A stretch of 64,000 nt of DNA, taken from Coturnix japonica. Lineage: Eukaryota > Chordata > Aves > Galliformes > Phasianidae. A model generated the notes under the pieces. It was not told where the DNA came from. It searched no databases and saw only the letters and a program-made list of their open reading frames with translations. The stretch covers positions 66,459,451 through 66,523,450 of the forward strand of contig NC_029516.1 of NCBI RefSeq assembly GCF_001577835.2, in the 5' to 3' direction. This document shows positions 1-12,800 of this stretch, piece after piece (the stretch's first letter is position 1; the number at the start of each line of letters is the position of its first letter). A program made the position numbers and the translations under genes.

Positions 1-2320
1 TCAGTCATTCTATTTTTAGAGCACACAAAAATTGATGCAATGCAAATTCAATTACTTTTAATAAGTGAATGAAACAAACAAAAAATTATTTTTCAGATTT
101 TATTCATTGCTATTCAGAAACTAGATTGTCCAAGCTATTTGTTTATGGCCACTTCAGTTAATTACTGCCAGTACTTCAGTCTCCTCCAGAGGGAGATAAT
201 CTTGTCCTAAATGTTTTAGAAGTAACTACCTAATATTTCTAAAACACCTAGAAAATCAACAAAGGGATTTACAAACACATGTTACTATTCTGTATCTCTC
301 TTTGGACCTTTTTTGCTGTATATGTATGAACTATTACCAGCTTGAATCACTAGCTAACAATGCTGTTCCAGTCACAGCGTGATCCACATATCACAGAAAA
401 AAATCATTCACTTGTAACCAGCTTTCTGAATCAACTGACCAAAGACTTGTTATCCTTAAAACATCTGTCTCATATTAGTAGCAGACTTCATATTTTCAAT
501 CTAACACTCTAACCTATCTGCTGTTCTTTAGAGAGCACTTCTACTTGGATTTTGCCTTTTCTCTGAATTTAGCTTGCACTAGTCCAGAACTAGCAGAGCA
601 CATTTATGCATTACAATTGCTAAAAGCAGATGTATTAGAAAAACTCTTTTTCAGTGCCCTGCCATTCCTAGGGTTTAAGCTCCTCCATTCAACTGAATAT
701 CTTCCACTAATGCTTTGTTTGTCTTTTAGCTTATATCTCCATATGTCCTGTTACCTGTACACTTGGATGTCCTTTCTGTCCTTTGGCACAGAAATCGAGT
801 TTCTCTTTTTATTATCTGCCAGGCTTGTCACACTAAGTCTCTATAAGAAAGGACCTAATCACTTCTTCAAACATTCACAGACATAGCTCATCATACAATA
901 ACAGGACCTTATGATCAGTTTTTTGTGGTTCTGACGTATTTTCATTGTCTTTGGCTATGAAACAGATCAGTAAGTTTTGGCCTGTATGTTCATGCTGTAT
1001 CTTCATGCTAATTCACAGAGACAGGAAATTACCACAGTGTAACAATGAACTCATTGTAATACTCACATTAATTACTACACTGAATTAATTAATATAAAAA
1101 CATATAATGCATATATATATACTGCAAATATATCCAGTATTAGGTTAATGCCAGCTTGTTGATTATCATAAAGAAGTTTAAAGCACTCCTCTTCTTGAAC
1201 TAGACACCATGGAGAGTCCACAATTTAATGATCTGTTGTAACATTAGTATCAAGAAATCCATTTTTGTTTTACTGCCTTCTGTAACAGCAGAAAAATTTT
1301 CCAAAACAGTGTAACCAAATTCCATCATCAGCATTGTATCAATGCCACAGCACAGTATTTGTTTTCACTATAGAAACAAATGGCTTCACTATAGAAAAAA
1401 CATTAGCGTGTGAGGACGTTAGATCGTGCAATGATCTATTGCATGGTCTGTTACAAAATTGAGATTCTAAAATAAGATGGATTCAATTTCTTACATAAAG
1501 GATGGAAAAAGTCATCAATGATTTCAAAAAATGAAAATAAAACTTACACAGCTCGTGGCTTTGTGCCCTGTGGTTAAGTTATTCTCTGCCTAAAAAGAAG
1601 GAAGCTCAGATCAAAGTTCTTCCTTAGAACTTTCATAACATCTCTCTTCTAAAAACTCTTTGGTGCCAATGCCAAACAATTTAACTGAGCTCAAAGTGAA
1701 GTATTTTCATCTTTGGGATTATTAATTTTTTTTTTCTCTGTCCAACTGCTTATTTTAACAAAACTTGAAGAAATTTATTATCTCTGACATGTCTCATCCT
1801 CTGTCAATATTTGCTGAAACTTGCCAACTGGCTCAGAAGTTTTTGGTAAGGCGCTTTCAGACAGACGCACTCAGTGCGGTTGCATAAATCTAATTTCCTT
1901 AGGAAAAGAGGCTAAACATTAATGACTGTTCCCATATATTTTTAGAACAACCCAATCTTGGGACTTAAGAGAATCCTAAATATAATTCTCTTTAATATTA
2001 GTATGCCTCCAATAACAATTTACTTCACTCTGTTTTATCAACTGGTTGAACAGGCAACCTAAAGCAGTAAAAGGAATGCCCCACTTCAGTAAAATTAATA
2101 GTTCTTCAATGTTTTTTCTCTAATGCTGCCCAACTGTTGGTATCTGAAGTTATCCTCATAGACAAGACACCAGCTTAATGCCTCTACACAGCTAGTACAT
2201 AGACGGAATGTAGATGGAGTAGCTCTAAATTGGTAAACTTGTCAATTCCATTTTTTGAGTAAAATGTCCAAAAGAATACCCAAAAAGTAAAATATCCAAA
2301 AAGTAACTGCTATGATGGCC

Positions 2321-2394
2321 AAATAAATAAAATAAAATAAAATAAAATAAAATAAAATAAAATAAAATAAAATAAAATAAAAAAATAAAAAATA
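2321..2394. repeat. (AAAAT)n microsatellite
   Basis: About a dozen near-perfect AAAAT units, followed by a degenerate A-rich tail. It creates an artificial Phe/Leu/Tyr-rich open frame on the minus strand that should not be read as a gene. Confidence 0.95.
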
Positions 2395-2494
2395 ATCCAA
2401 AGAAACAAACCCAACCATACCAAAACAACAACAACAAAAACCCAACCTGTATCCAGCAACAACAAAAAGCCCCAACTTACTCTTATGAAAAGGT

Positions 2495-2554
2495 ATCATT
2501 TAAGCTTTGAAAACACATCATTTAAGCTTTGAAAACACGTCATTTAAGCTTTGA
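2495..2554. repeat. 22-bp tandem repeat, about 2.7 copies
   Basis: Units begin at 2495, 2517 and 2539 and share the core catttaagctttga. The first two are identical over 22 bp; the third changes one early base and is cut short. It is a local minisatellite with no obvious function. Confidence 0.9.
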
Positions 2555-2987
2555 CATCAAGGTCAAATCCGGAGTCTTGAAAGCAGTCATATGCTTATAA
2601 TTACTCTGAACTTCAGTTGTTGCTAGTATTACAATCACATCATTGGAAAAAGCAAAATATCAGCATGCATTCTAGGGATAATTGCAGGAAGGACATAGCT
2701 GGGAATTTGATAGCCCCTTTGAGATAAACATATGAAAATAATGGGCTCTAAGTTCCATTTACTGATAAAACATAAGCACTGTGTAAAATCACTTGAAAAA
2801 TATGATTGAGATTGAGATCACTGAGAGCCACTACACCAAAAGAATGAAAAAAACACAGTCATTTAAAGGAGGCAGACAATATTTTTGCCCCTTAATGATT
2901 TTTACACTAGCAGTTGTATGCTAAACAAAAATGGAATACAGAACATTGGCTCTTGATTTCATTAGCATTAACAGAACATGACTGTTC

Positions 2988-3145
2988 TGTTTCCAGCCAG
3001 GTAGGCCAGTATCCTGGACTGCTTTAAAAGAGGGATGGCTGACCTGATGTTGGAGGTGATTGTCGCCTACTCTGCCCATGTGAGACTTCAACTATTGGAG
3101 CACGTCAAGAGGAGGGCCACAAAGATCACTGGATCTCACCTCTGA
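2988..3145 (+). mobile_element. CR1 LINE fragment
   Basis: The stretch matches the ORF2 segment near the CR1 3' half as I know it: a 'ggtgattgtcgcctactctgcc' type motif, then 'gagacttcaactattggagc' and 'gaggagggccac'. An internal piece between the two blocks is missing compared with the copy at 20580-21450. It is diverged and has no 3' tail, so it is an old scrap. Confidence 0.7.
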
Positions 3146-6100
3146 AACACTCTTTCTAATTTGTCAGTGTGGTCATTTACCTTGTTCTTGAGGCTTTAAG
3201 GAGTTATGTATCTCACAGTATTTTCTGTGAACCTGAAAATTACTTAAGTGACAAGATCTTGGAGATTGTGAGGGAGAACTCTCAAGCAAACTTTCTTTAC
3301 CTCTTGAAACATCTTGTTTTGAAACAATAATTTTAGCTTCAAATAACTACATGAAATCAGCAGTAAATACAAATTTAATTAGACAAAAATAACTCCTCTT
3401 TCTAACAAACATCGCAAGGTTCTCAGGATTATGAGTTTACCTCCTTACAAAGAAACTGTAAATTTCAGGAACGCTATAAACATTACACAACACAAGAGAT
3501 TATTTTGCTAAATTCAGTATACAGGAGCAGTGTCATTTTCTAGAGTACCTGATGTTCTCTCACTTTGTCTGTTTTCAGAAAAGTTAGGTTCTTTATAGCA
3601 AAAGTGGCTCCAGATCTGAAGAGACTCTAATCCTTCCTGAACCGAAACTTCCCATAAGTTTGTGAGTCAGTTATGTGGTCTTTATGGCACAAATCAAAAT
3701 ATCCTTTTAAAAGTCAAAGACGATTTTCAGAGGTGAATGGAAATAATTATTGGTAGAACCATCTCTTTTGTGCCAAGTAGAAGCATTATGATTCACTCTT
3801 AAAATTACTATATCCTTCTCTGAGTAGCTCCTGATTGCAGTAACTGATCTGTATCTGAGATGAACAGAGTAATTCTAATGCTCTGCATTTCTTCAGGACA
3901 TATAAGCATTAATAAAAGCAAAGACTTTTGGCAGTGTTTGCAATCACCCTAGCCAGTGAAACTTCCTCCTAACTTGGTGGGCACAAGTGGACCCATTCTA
4001 TAGATAAGATGACATATTATTAAACTGTTTAGCAGCATTTAAAATAGTACTTTGAAGTCCTGCTAAGTCTGACAGATGCTATAAGCAGCTCAGAGAAAAT
4101 GGTAGCAGCCGTATTCATTTATTAAACACTGCTTTACAAGGGTTCTTTTTTGTGTGTACTACAAACACGACATAATGAAAAACTTTGTTAAGTTTTAAAT
4201 TTGTACTCATGTTCACACCTATAAATTAATTCAGATGAGTAAGGTTATGACTAAATGTTTGTCCAACAAATTACTTCAGCATGAGCAAAACACTTTTATA
4301 AAAATGCCAAAGGTCTGATCACAACTAAACTTTCCGCCTCAAGCTAAAAAATACAGTATCTGAAGCTAGAACAATGTAAAGCAGCTAAGGCTTTACATTT
4401 AAGGCTAAGTAAGAGATGACACGAACATCCATGACTTCAGCTCACAAACATGTATGTACAGTATACCTTTAAAGATAGCTATCAAGAATAAACATTGATT
4501 CTCTGGAAATGTTAATGAATATGGCGAAACTGTGAAACTGGCTTTTCCTTTGTTTAGAATGGGATTATTCACTCAACCGAAGTTTTCAGTCTTGGAGATA
4601 AAATAATGTGACTTCATAGTAAAATGATAAACAAAATACTTCCATCCACTGGGCCTCTCCAAGAAGTTGTAGACAACTACCTGTGAACTAGTTTTAGTTG
4701 ACTAATGGTTATGGAAACAATTTGTTGTACAGGCCCTGTGGACTTCACTTGTCAAGGCTGAGGCCTTCATGCCTTCCTTGGGATTAGAGTGAATTCCAGA
4801 TCCATTATTTATGAGGGAATCAAGAGCCAGTGCCACCAAAGAGTACTGCATGTTGCTTGAGTTCCTCTTGACTTTCAGCAAAGGTGCAAATTTACTATTT
4901 CTACTCAGCTGGGAAAGGAGCCTTGAACCTGTAGACAGAGGTTATACACTGGGTGCCCAATAGATTCTCCGTTACCACAGAACACTCTGCAACAATGTGC
5001 AGATTTAACTAACCCTGATCAATATTTAAAATCATAGAATTTATTGTATGACGCTCTTTTAGCTAAAAAATGACTGAGATGACAGAGCTGGCTTTTTCAC
5101 TGGAGTCAGGCTAGTCATGCTAGATGGAGAAACACAAAAACAGAAGGAGGAACAAAAATAGTGGTAACTTAAATGCTTGTTCACAACATATTAGATTATC
5201 TAACATCTCCAGTACCTTTATGATTATGCTGAGTTTCTAAATAACACATATTATGTAAATAACGTGTTCTCCAGATCTTATTTTTATGTAAAGTCATCGT
5301 TTTGAATAAAGATCGTCTTTCCCATACTGAAACTGGAAATGCTTTCAAAGATTTGTATCTCAAAGTAAAGGGGTAACACTTGTATACTAAATAGGTGCAC
5401 AAAGAATGTATCCTGAGGTAAATTTATAGAGCCAATCCATAGATCTGCTCACTTAAACTGAATGTACTCATAAGTGGATCATTAGATCGGCAATGCTATG
5501 AATATCTGTTCAGTCTTAACTAAAGCCATTCAGATGAAGTGCTTAATTATAAATTTATGGATTATACCATTTTTTAAAAATATATTTTTCTCGAAAAGCT
5601 TGCTCGGATGGAAAAAGACAACAAAGAAAAACTGCCAGAAGACATGTCTCAATTAAACAGTAGCAATGGCCAAAAATACAGTTAAAAGTAAGATTTACTA
5701 TAAGTAGACACTATAAATAGTATCTTCCCTGGGTAGCAATTTTTAATAATTTGTGATGATGCATGGAAAATATAACCAGAAATTTATTAATCTTTAAATG
5801 CTAACTTTATTTTCTGTTTCATCTTCGTATGAGTAAGCTAACTCCCAAACTTTGTCATGATGAAAACAGCAGGAGCATAACTGTATGCAAACACAGAAAG
5901 TGTTTTTCTGAACCTAGGCAATGATGTGTCATTATGAAGGCAATGCAATATGCATCACAGATAATCTAAATGTAAAAATGCAGTAATGCTTTAAACTGAA
6001 AAAGCAGGTATTGTATGTAAGATGTATTTCTGAACTTATTCTATGGTATTCAGTGTAATTTTGTATAGCTCATGTAACTAGCATTAATATACATACTGCG

Positions 6101-6435
6101 TCTCTTGAACCCAAAGCCTCACCATATCAGAGCTGTATTCAACTATTTCTGAGAAACAGAATAAAAAACCTGAAAGTTATCTAGTCACTTACAGGTTGAT
6201 TTACCTATATGGTAGTGTGATCATTGGTTTCCAGTTTGTACTTCAGCAGGTCAGAAACTGTTCAGGTCTTAGCTAAGGAGAAATAGTTTCTGAAGTGCTA
6301 GTAAACATCACTGACTTGCACACAGCCCTTCCCTATCTTTGCAGTACCTCAACAGCACTAACCAGGACAACATTGCAAGAGAAATACACAAGCTCAATTC
6401 AACTTCCGACTATTTCTCTCTCTCTTTACCCATCC
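3146..6435. other. Intergenic DNA, nothing recognised
   Basis: AT-rich sequence without coding frames above 70 codons and without a repeat I can name. It leads into the GC-rich MRPS35 promoter. Confidence 0.5.
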
Positions 6436-6439
6436 TGCT

Positions 6440-6800
6440 TCTCTTCTATAAGGAAACGAATCGCTTTGGGCGTTCTGCTAAGTTTACCCCTCCCCTTTGT
6501 AGGCGGGATATATCGCACGCAGCTCCTCTCTCGAAGATGGCTGCGGGCTGGGCAGTGTGTATCTCGGGTCGGTGGCCTGCTTTGGCGCGGTGCTGCTGGC
6601 GGGCAGAGGTGGCTGCTTACTCCTCTGCGCCGGCTGCGAGCAGCAGGGAAGCCCAGCAGAGGGAAGGTGAGGGTGGCTCGGTGCTCTCTGCGGTTACTGC
6701 TGCCGGGCATGAGGCTGAATCCGGGCCGTGCCTGGTTACGAGTGGTAGGGCTGAGTGGTAGGGCCTTGAGGGTGGGGGGGAAGCTCGGTCCGCCGCCTTC
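6440..6800 (+). promoter_or_regulatory. MRPS35: MRPS35 CpG-rich promoter and first-exon region
   Basis: Base composition switches from AT-rich to GC- and CpG-rich around the start codon at 6537. That is typical of TATA-less promoters of housekeeping genes. The 5' leader just before ATG contains several CpGs. The transcription start is not determinable from sequence alone. Long open frames on both strands here (for example 6295-6846 and 6426-6710) are by-products of the GC richness. Confidence 0.6.
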
Positions 6801-9800
6801 CTCCCTTCGGGTCAGGATTGTGCTTGCCCAGCAGACCAGTGAGTGAATTAAGTATTCTAATATAGAATCTCACAGTTGCTAAGGGATATGAGCTTGCGTG
6901 GCGTGTTTGTTTTTGTGTCTGGCCCTAAGCTGAGCGGTTTTGCCTTCTCGGAGTCCAGATGACTCCAGAGTGTTCAGACCCCCGTCGGTCAGGGCTGTTA
7001 CCAGCATTTTTTCTGAGGGTAGTGTGGATATTTGTCATTTGTAGATTGCCAGGTTTGAAAAAGGGCCCTTGAGCAATGTCAGGTGGTGGGGGCTCATTAG
7101 AACACTCCTAATCAGAGACTGAAGATGTTTATGATTGAAGGAATAAGACTGGTATGAATTGTGTATGTCTGTTTATGACTGCTCCACAGAGGTAACAGTA
7201 CTTGTTGAAGTGCCCTATTTGTATTCTTTATTTTAAGTTTCTTTATAGCAGGAGCAGGTAGAATGGAATTACTTCATGATATATTTATATGTTGGTTTTG
7301 CAAGGGGAAAAAATAAGTGTGGAATGTGCTTTATTTTTAACAAAACAACCTAATAGTTTGTATTGAAAAATAATTCTTATTTTTTTTCCCCTCAGCTTCG
7401 ACAAGGAGAAGAGGCAGGACATCACAGTCCATAAGATCTGTAAGAACTGAGTCTGTTTGCAGCTAACCCAGAACTGGCTGGGAACATTTTCCATGCTCTG
7501 AGTCTTAATAGTTTCTATAGGAGCCCCTAAAAACAAGATGAACTGATTTAATGTGAATCAATTCCAGAGTGTACACTTAACAGTTTTAATCTCCTGTTTT
7601 CAATCTCTAATCTCAAAAATAGCAAGAGGAAAAAAAGGCTTGTGCAGAGACCATGTACTGCAGGTCTTAAATGTAACTTAAGGTTGCATGTAAAAGAAAA
7701 ACAAGTATGTTAATGTTATTTTCAGTGCAGATTGGCAGGATTTGTAGTGTTTGCTTTCTGTCAAAAGTAGGAGTTTTGTTATCTCACATACAAATTTCAA
7801 GAGCAGTGTAGTACTGTGTGACATGTTTTTACAAGCAAGTACTTAAAAACGGACCAGGTGTAAATTTTTGTTCCCAGGTACAGATTTAATGATAAAAACC
7901 AATTGACATCATATGTATGTTTATCTTTTACCCTTCTAAATGAAAAAAAAAAAAAAAAATAAAAAAAAAATCAATAAATTAAGGCTCTGGAAAAAGAAAC
8001 AGTGGCTTTAGTTTTTTGCATGTATATCTGTTTCTTTTAATATGAAATTACTCAGGCTTTCAGAATTCAAGAAACTTAATACTCATGTTTTTGCCTCCTG
8101 TAGTGAACGCTTGGGCACTTCAGGCAATTCAGTTTAATTTTCTAACTCTTCCCCCACTTCTTCCTCAACCTGCCAAGACTTCTTTTGAAGTGTTTCTGAA
8201 ATAATGGTTTTTTATTATTTAGACTGGGAGGGACATGGAACCTAACTTTTGAGAGCTTCTCTTTTTAAAAATTCTTTGGGAAGTGAGCACTAATTTTTTT
8301 ATTTTTTTTTTTATATTAAGGTGTGTCATTAAATTTTTAGTTATGAGAATTTATCCCTGAATAACTTTCACCTATGTTCGTGCTTGATATCATAAATCAG
8401 CATGTCTCCCATCAAACTTGTACAATCTTCATTTTCTTAGCATATACCTCCCAGAACTGAGAGGATGGCTGTTGACCAGGACTGGAGCAGTGTTTATCCA
8501 ACAGCAGCTGTGTTTAAACCTGCATCTGTGCCTCTTCCAATTCGAATGGGTTACCCAGTGAAGGGAGGAGTACCTCCACCGAAAGAAGGCAACTTAGAGC
8601 TTGTAAAGGTAAGTCACATGCTACTAGTGTGCATCAACACTTAAAATTATTATTCATTAAGACTGAACTATTTTAACTGAAATAGTTTTATTGGATACTG
8701 TTTTCTATGAATAGAAAAATGTTCTGTATAACTTCTAAATTAAGAAGTCACAAAGGCAAATCTTAAAAAGAAATACAAGTGAAACAAATCATGCTTTGAT
8801 TGGGTTATCATGCTTGTGACTTATTACTGAACTTAAATATTTTCCTGAATGAAGCTTGAGGAGAGTTTTCTCATCTTTATCTTCTATTGTATATGTTGAA
8901 TTACATTAACAAATTCTGAAAATGTAACCAAATTTCAGTAACGCCCCTTTAATTATGAAGAGACAAAATGATATTATTTTGGTAACTCTTGGTATGTTTA
9001 TTTTAGATTCCCAATTTTTTACATCTTACTCCTCCTGCAGTTAAGAAACACTGTGCAGCTCTCAGAGGTAGGATTTTGATTTGTTTACCCTTGTTACTTT
9101 CTTTGCCTCTTTCTTGGTGTTTTTTTTTTTTGTTTGTTTGTTTCTTTTGGGGTGGACGGAGCTGTTATTTATAGCTGTCTCTCTAAAAAGCCAATTCAAA
9201 GTGTAACTGTCCAATGAGGTAGTAAGCGAGATATGATCCATATAGTATAGTATGTGTTCCAAAACAGCTTTGATGTGGATGTTTGCTGTGAGATGGGTTA
9301 CAAGCTGATTGAGAGTCTGGTGGTCTAGGCTGCCTGAAGAAGGGAAAACAGATGAACTGTTCTTGAAATAGATGAAAAATCCTTGCAGTTACCATCTTTG
9401 GTTCTCATGGGAAGCTGCAGCTGTCTAAACATCCTCTGGAAGGGTAGAAGAATGGGATAGAAACAATCTTGAACACTTGTCGAGTGCTGTCAGTATCACT
9501 GTGTTCAGATCCTGGGTAAACTGTCCATGAGAAAGTTGCTTTATATGTGCTAGTCGCAAATATGGATGAATTGGCTGTGGATTTGAAAGCTGATGGCAAC
9601 CCTTGATTCCGAAAAAAGATGTTGGAGTTCAAGATCTTGAGAGAAGTGAGGATGACATCTAGCATATTAACTGCAATTTGTTAATTTACCAGTTGACTAC
9701 AAGAGATGCTCTACTAGATTTGTTGTTCACAAACTAGGAAGAACCGATTGCACTTGGGAAGACTACGGGCAGCCTTGGTGACAATGACCATGAAACTGTG

Positions 9801-12800
9801 GAGTTCAAAATGCTGAGAGAACTGCAGCCAGAACTTCAGAAGAATGATATTGGCTTATTCAGAAGTCTGCTTGGCAGATCTCATTGTAGATAGTGGGGGT
9901 GGGAGAAAGGGAGCATTTAGGACTGCTTCCTAAAAGCACAAGAATAATCCATTCTAGTCCACAAAAATTTGAGCAGGTATGGTAGAAGGACAGCACAGGT
10001 GAGCAGGGAACTCCTGAGTGACCCAAGATACAAAAACAAAGATTGCCTGGGATTGCTCAGATTACCCAGGATGAATAGAATATTTGTGTGAAAATTTCAT
10101 GGAGGGTGAGAGAGAGAGAGAGAGTGTCAGAAACCACAGGTCAGTCAGCCTCACTGTAGTCTTTGAAAGGTTACAAAGCAAACCTGTAAACTATTCCAGG
10201 TATGTGGGAAGTGTGCATTGTAACAAGCTGGGCAGTAACAGAGCATCACATTTTCAGATAATGAGAAATAGGGGAGAGGGTAAAACAAGTGATACAGGGC
10301 TGTCATTCAGAGGGATGTCAAGAGACAGGAAAAAAACTGCTGCTAGGACTTCCATGAAGTGTGCCCTGGTGGCGCAGTGGTAGGAATGCCATGTTGCAAC
10401 ACTGGAGGGCCCGGGTTCGAATCCCCCCTGTGGCGCAAGTGGTAGAAGTGCCGCTCTGCTACACAGGAGGCTCGAATCCCGGGGGTTGGACTCTATGATC
10501 TCTAAGGTCCCTTCCAACATGCACCAGACTATGATACTGTGTGATACTGTGAAGCTAACAAAATGTAAATAGTCAGGTGTCTGGGATGGACTAATTCATG
10601 CCAGTTGCATGTGAGGCCTGCAGGGGACAAAGGGCTAGAAAGCAGCTTTGCAGAAAAGACCACGGAGAGCTCAGCAGGCCTTTGAAGGTTGGATGTGGAA
10701 CAGAAGTGTGCCCCTGCAACAGTGAAGTTTAACTGTATTCTGGGTTGTGCTAGCAAAAGTGTAATCAACATATTTAGGAAATGATTTTTTTCACCCCCGT
10801 CTTTGTAATTTCTGAGACTACATCTGGAATACTGTGACCAGTTCTGAGGAACCCAGTGCAAAAAAAGACGTTGAAATACTAGAGTGAGTCTAACGAAGAT
10901 GCTGCCATTGCCTGTGAAAGAGTATATTGTTTCTCTAGAACTACTTCTAAAACCTTAAATTACAGTAAATTTGAGAAAAGACAGAATTTACTTGGGTTGT
11001 TTTCTTTTATTATATAGATTTCTGCACTGAATGGCCAAGTGCTTTGGACAGTGATGAAAAATGTGAACAGCATTTTCCTGTTGAAATCGAGACAGTGGAT
11101 TATGTTTCTGCAGGTACATCTATTCGTAATCCCAAAGCAAGAGTAGTGACTTTAAGAGTAAGTAGTACTCTTGGAAAGCAATTGCCTTTGTTTTTAAAAC
11201 CTAAATATTTGACTTGCTTTTAAAACATTTTAGAAGTGTGGGAATGTGGGAAATGGTTCATTGTGTGTCCAAAAAAAATCAGCAAAGGATTTCCTTATAT
11301 ATTGCAGCATATTATAAGTTGAGTTCTAATGTTATGGATATATTTATAACTAAATGTTGAGCTCTGATACACACAAAATAGCATACATTCTTAAAAACTA
11401 ACTAACATGCCTTTTGAGACTAGATTTGAGCCTATTCTAAAAGCAGCATCAGTGGAGTCAGTGATGGCTGTGTTCTTTTGCTGCAGAAGCTCAAATATGG
11501 CTTGATAGCACCTTCATCTAATTAAAGCAACCAAACAGCAGCAGTTCACTTTATCTGTAGGAGGCTACATCTTTTCTTCAGATTGTGAAAATTAATTGGT
11601 TGGAATTTAATTTGGTTTGTCTTTGACTTAAATATACATTTCACCAAACCATTGGCAGTAGTTTCCCTTTTTTTGTCATTGCATGTTAGGGTTTAACTGT
11701 TTGTCTCTTAATTCACGTTCCTAGTCAAGGTCAAATTTTCACAGATTTGTATGTATCATAAATAAAAGAAAATTCAATGAGGATAAAAGCCTCCAGCTTT
11801 ATGCCGGGCTGTGAATGTGCAGATGGAGACACGCATTTGATCTTGCCCTCCCACCCCCATCATCACTCCTGTGTTCAAAGCATCCCCTGGACAGTGGTGG
11901 TCATGGTATCATGGATAGGGCAAAAATCTCAGCTGCTGGGTCAAGCAAAATTCAGTCTCCTCCCAGTAAAAACAGTAGATTGTGAGAGCATGTATTTTTC
12001 TTGCCTTCTAAATATGTAAAATGTTACTAAATGTAAATCTCTTCTTTTAGATGGGGTTCTTGAGATACAGGATGTTGGTCTAAAAGTCAGATATGTTGCA
12101 GTGGAGAGGATAATTCAAATGATAAACGGAAATAAGTTTGGTTTATCCTTTCTAAATCTTCCGTTAATGTTAGTAGGTCCTGATTCTTGTAAGGCTTAGT
12201 ATGGATGTGCCTTATGCATGTGTGTTAGAAAGAGGAGGGGTTGGAGTCAGAGACAAAGGTGGAACTGTCTGTATGCCTTTTCAAGTTACAGGTGTTCTGA
12301 TCTCGGACTTGATTAATAAATTGTCTGGTATTTTGTGATTAATCCTCTGACAACAGAAACTGTTTTGGGAGGGAGAAGAGAGAGATTTAAAAGTGACAGC
12401 AGATGACACTGGGTCAGATAGGGTTGAGTTTGTATCAGTGAGAACTTTTTCTGTTTGCTTTGTTACAGATTGCACTAAACTTTCTCATGGATCTTTAAGA
12501 TATAACTATTAAGAAAATAATGTAAACTGTAGGAATTAAAAGCAAAAATTCTTTAAGAGACTTTTTGTTTAAGTTGAGATCTTACTGTAAATGCTTATTT
12601 TTCATCAGTTGTAGCCTGGTGCCTGTATTTCTTGGTACCAAGTTTATCATTGTTTGGTCCCAAGTGCAGTTGTCAGAATTAAGCCAAACAAATGGATTTA
12701 AAACGAAACTATTTTTTAAGCAATCGTTATTCCTTGTGGAGCTCTAGCTTGTCTAAAATTCAACGTAAAATAGCATGCAACATTCCAGCTCACAATTATA

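Larger units (their letters stand above)
1..2985. other. Upstream intergenic DNA, no gene seen
   Basis: AT-rich sequence with many stops in all frames. The short open frames here (the longest is 113 codons near 545-886) lack splice context, composition or motifs suggesting coding. In mammals REP15, a single-exon gene, lies upstream of MRPS35; no frame of that size is present, so it is either outside the window or absent. Only the simple repeats listed separately stand out. Confidence 0.6.

Noticed and set aside
545-886. 113-codon frame as a possible REP15 or other gene
   Set aside because: Its sequence does not resemble REP15 and it has no splice or promoter context; it is probably a chance frame.
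2225-2499. Phe/Leu/Tyr-rich minus-strand frames suggesting a membrane peptide
   Set aside because: They are simply the translation of the (AAAAT)n microsatellite.
6295-6846. 183-codon plus-strand frame over the MRPS35 start
   Set aside because: It lies in a different frame from the conserved MRPS35 product, has CpG-island composition and no homology I recognise.
10370-10486. Two functional tRNA genes in tandem
   Set aside because: A and B boxes are good, but the acceptor stems do not pair, the usual 3' T-run terminator is absent, and the CR1-like tail directly attached marks a retroposed SINE.
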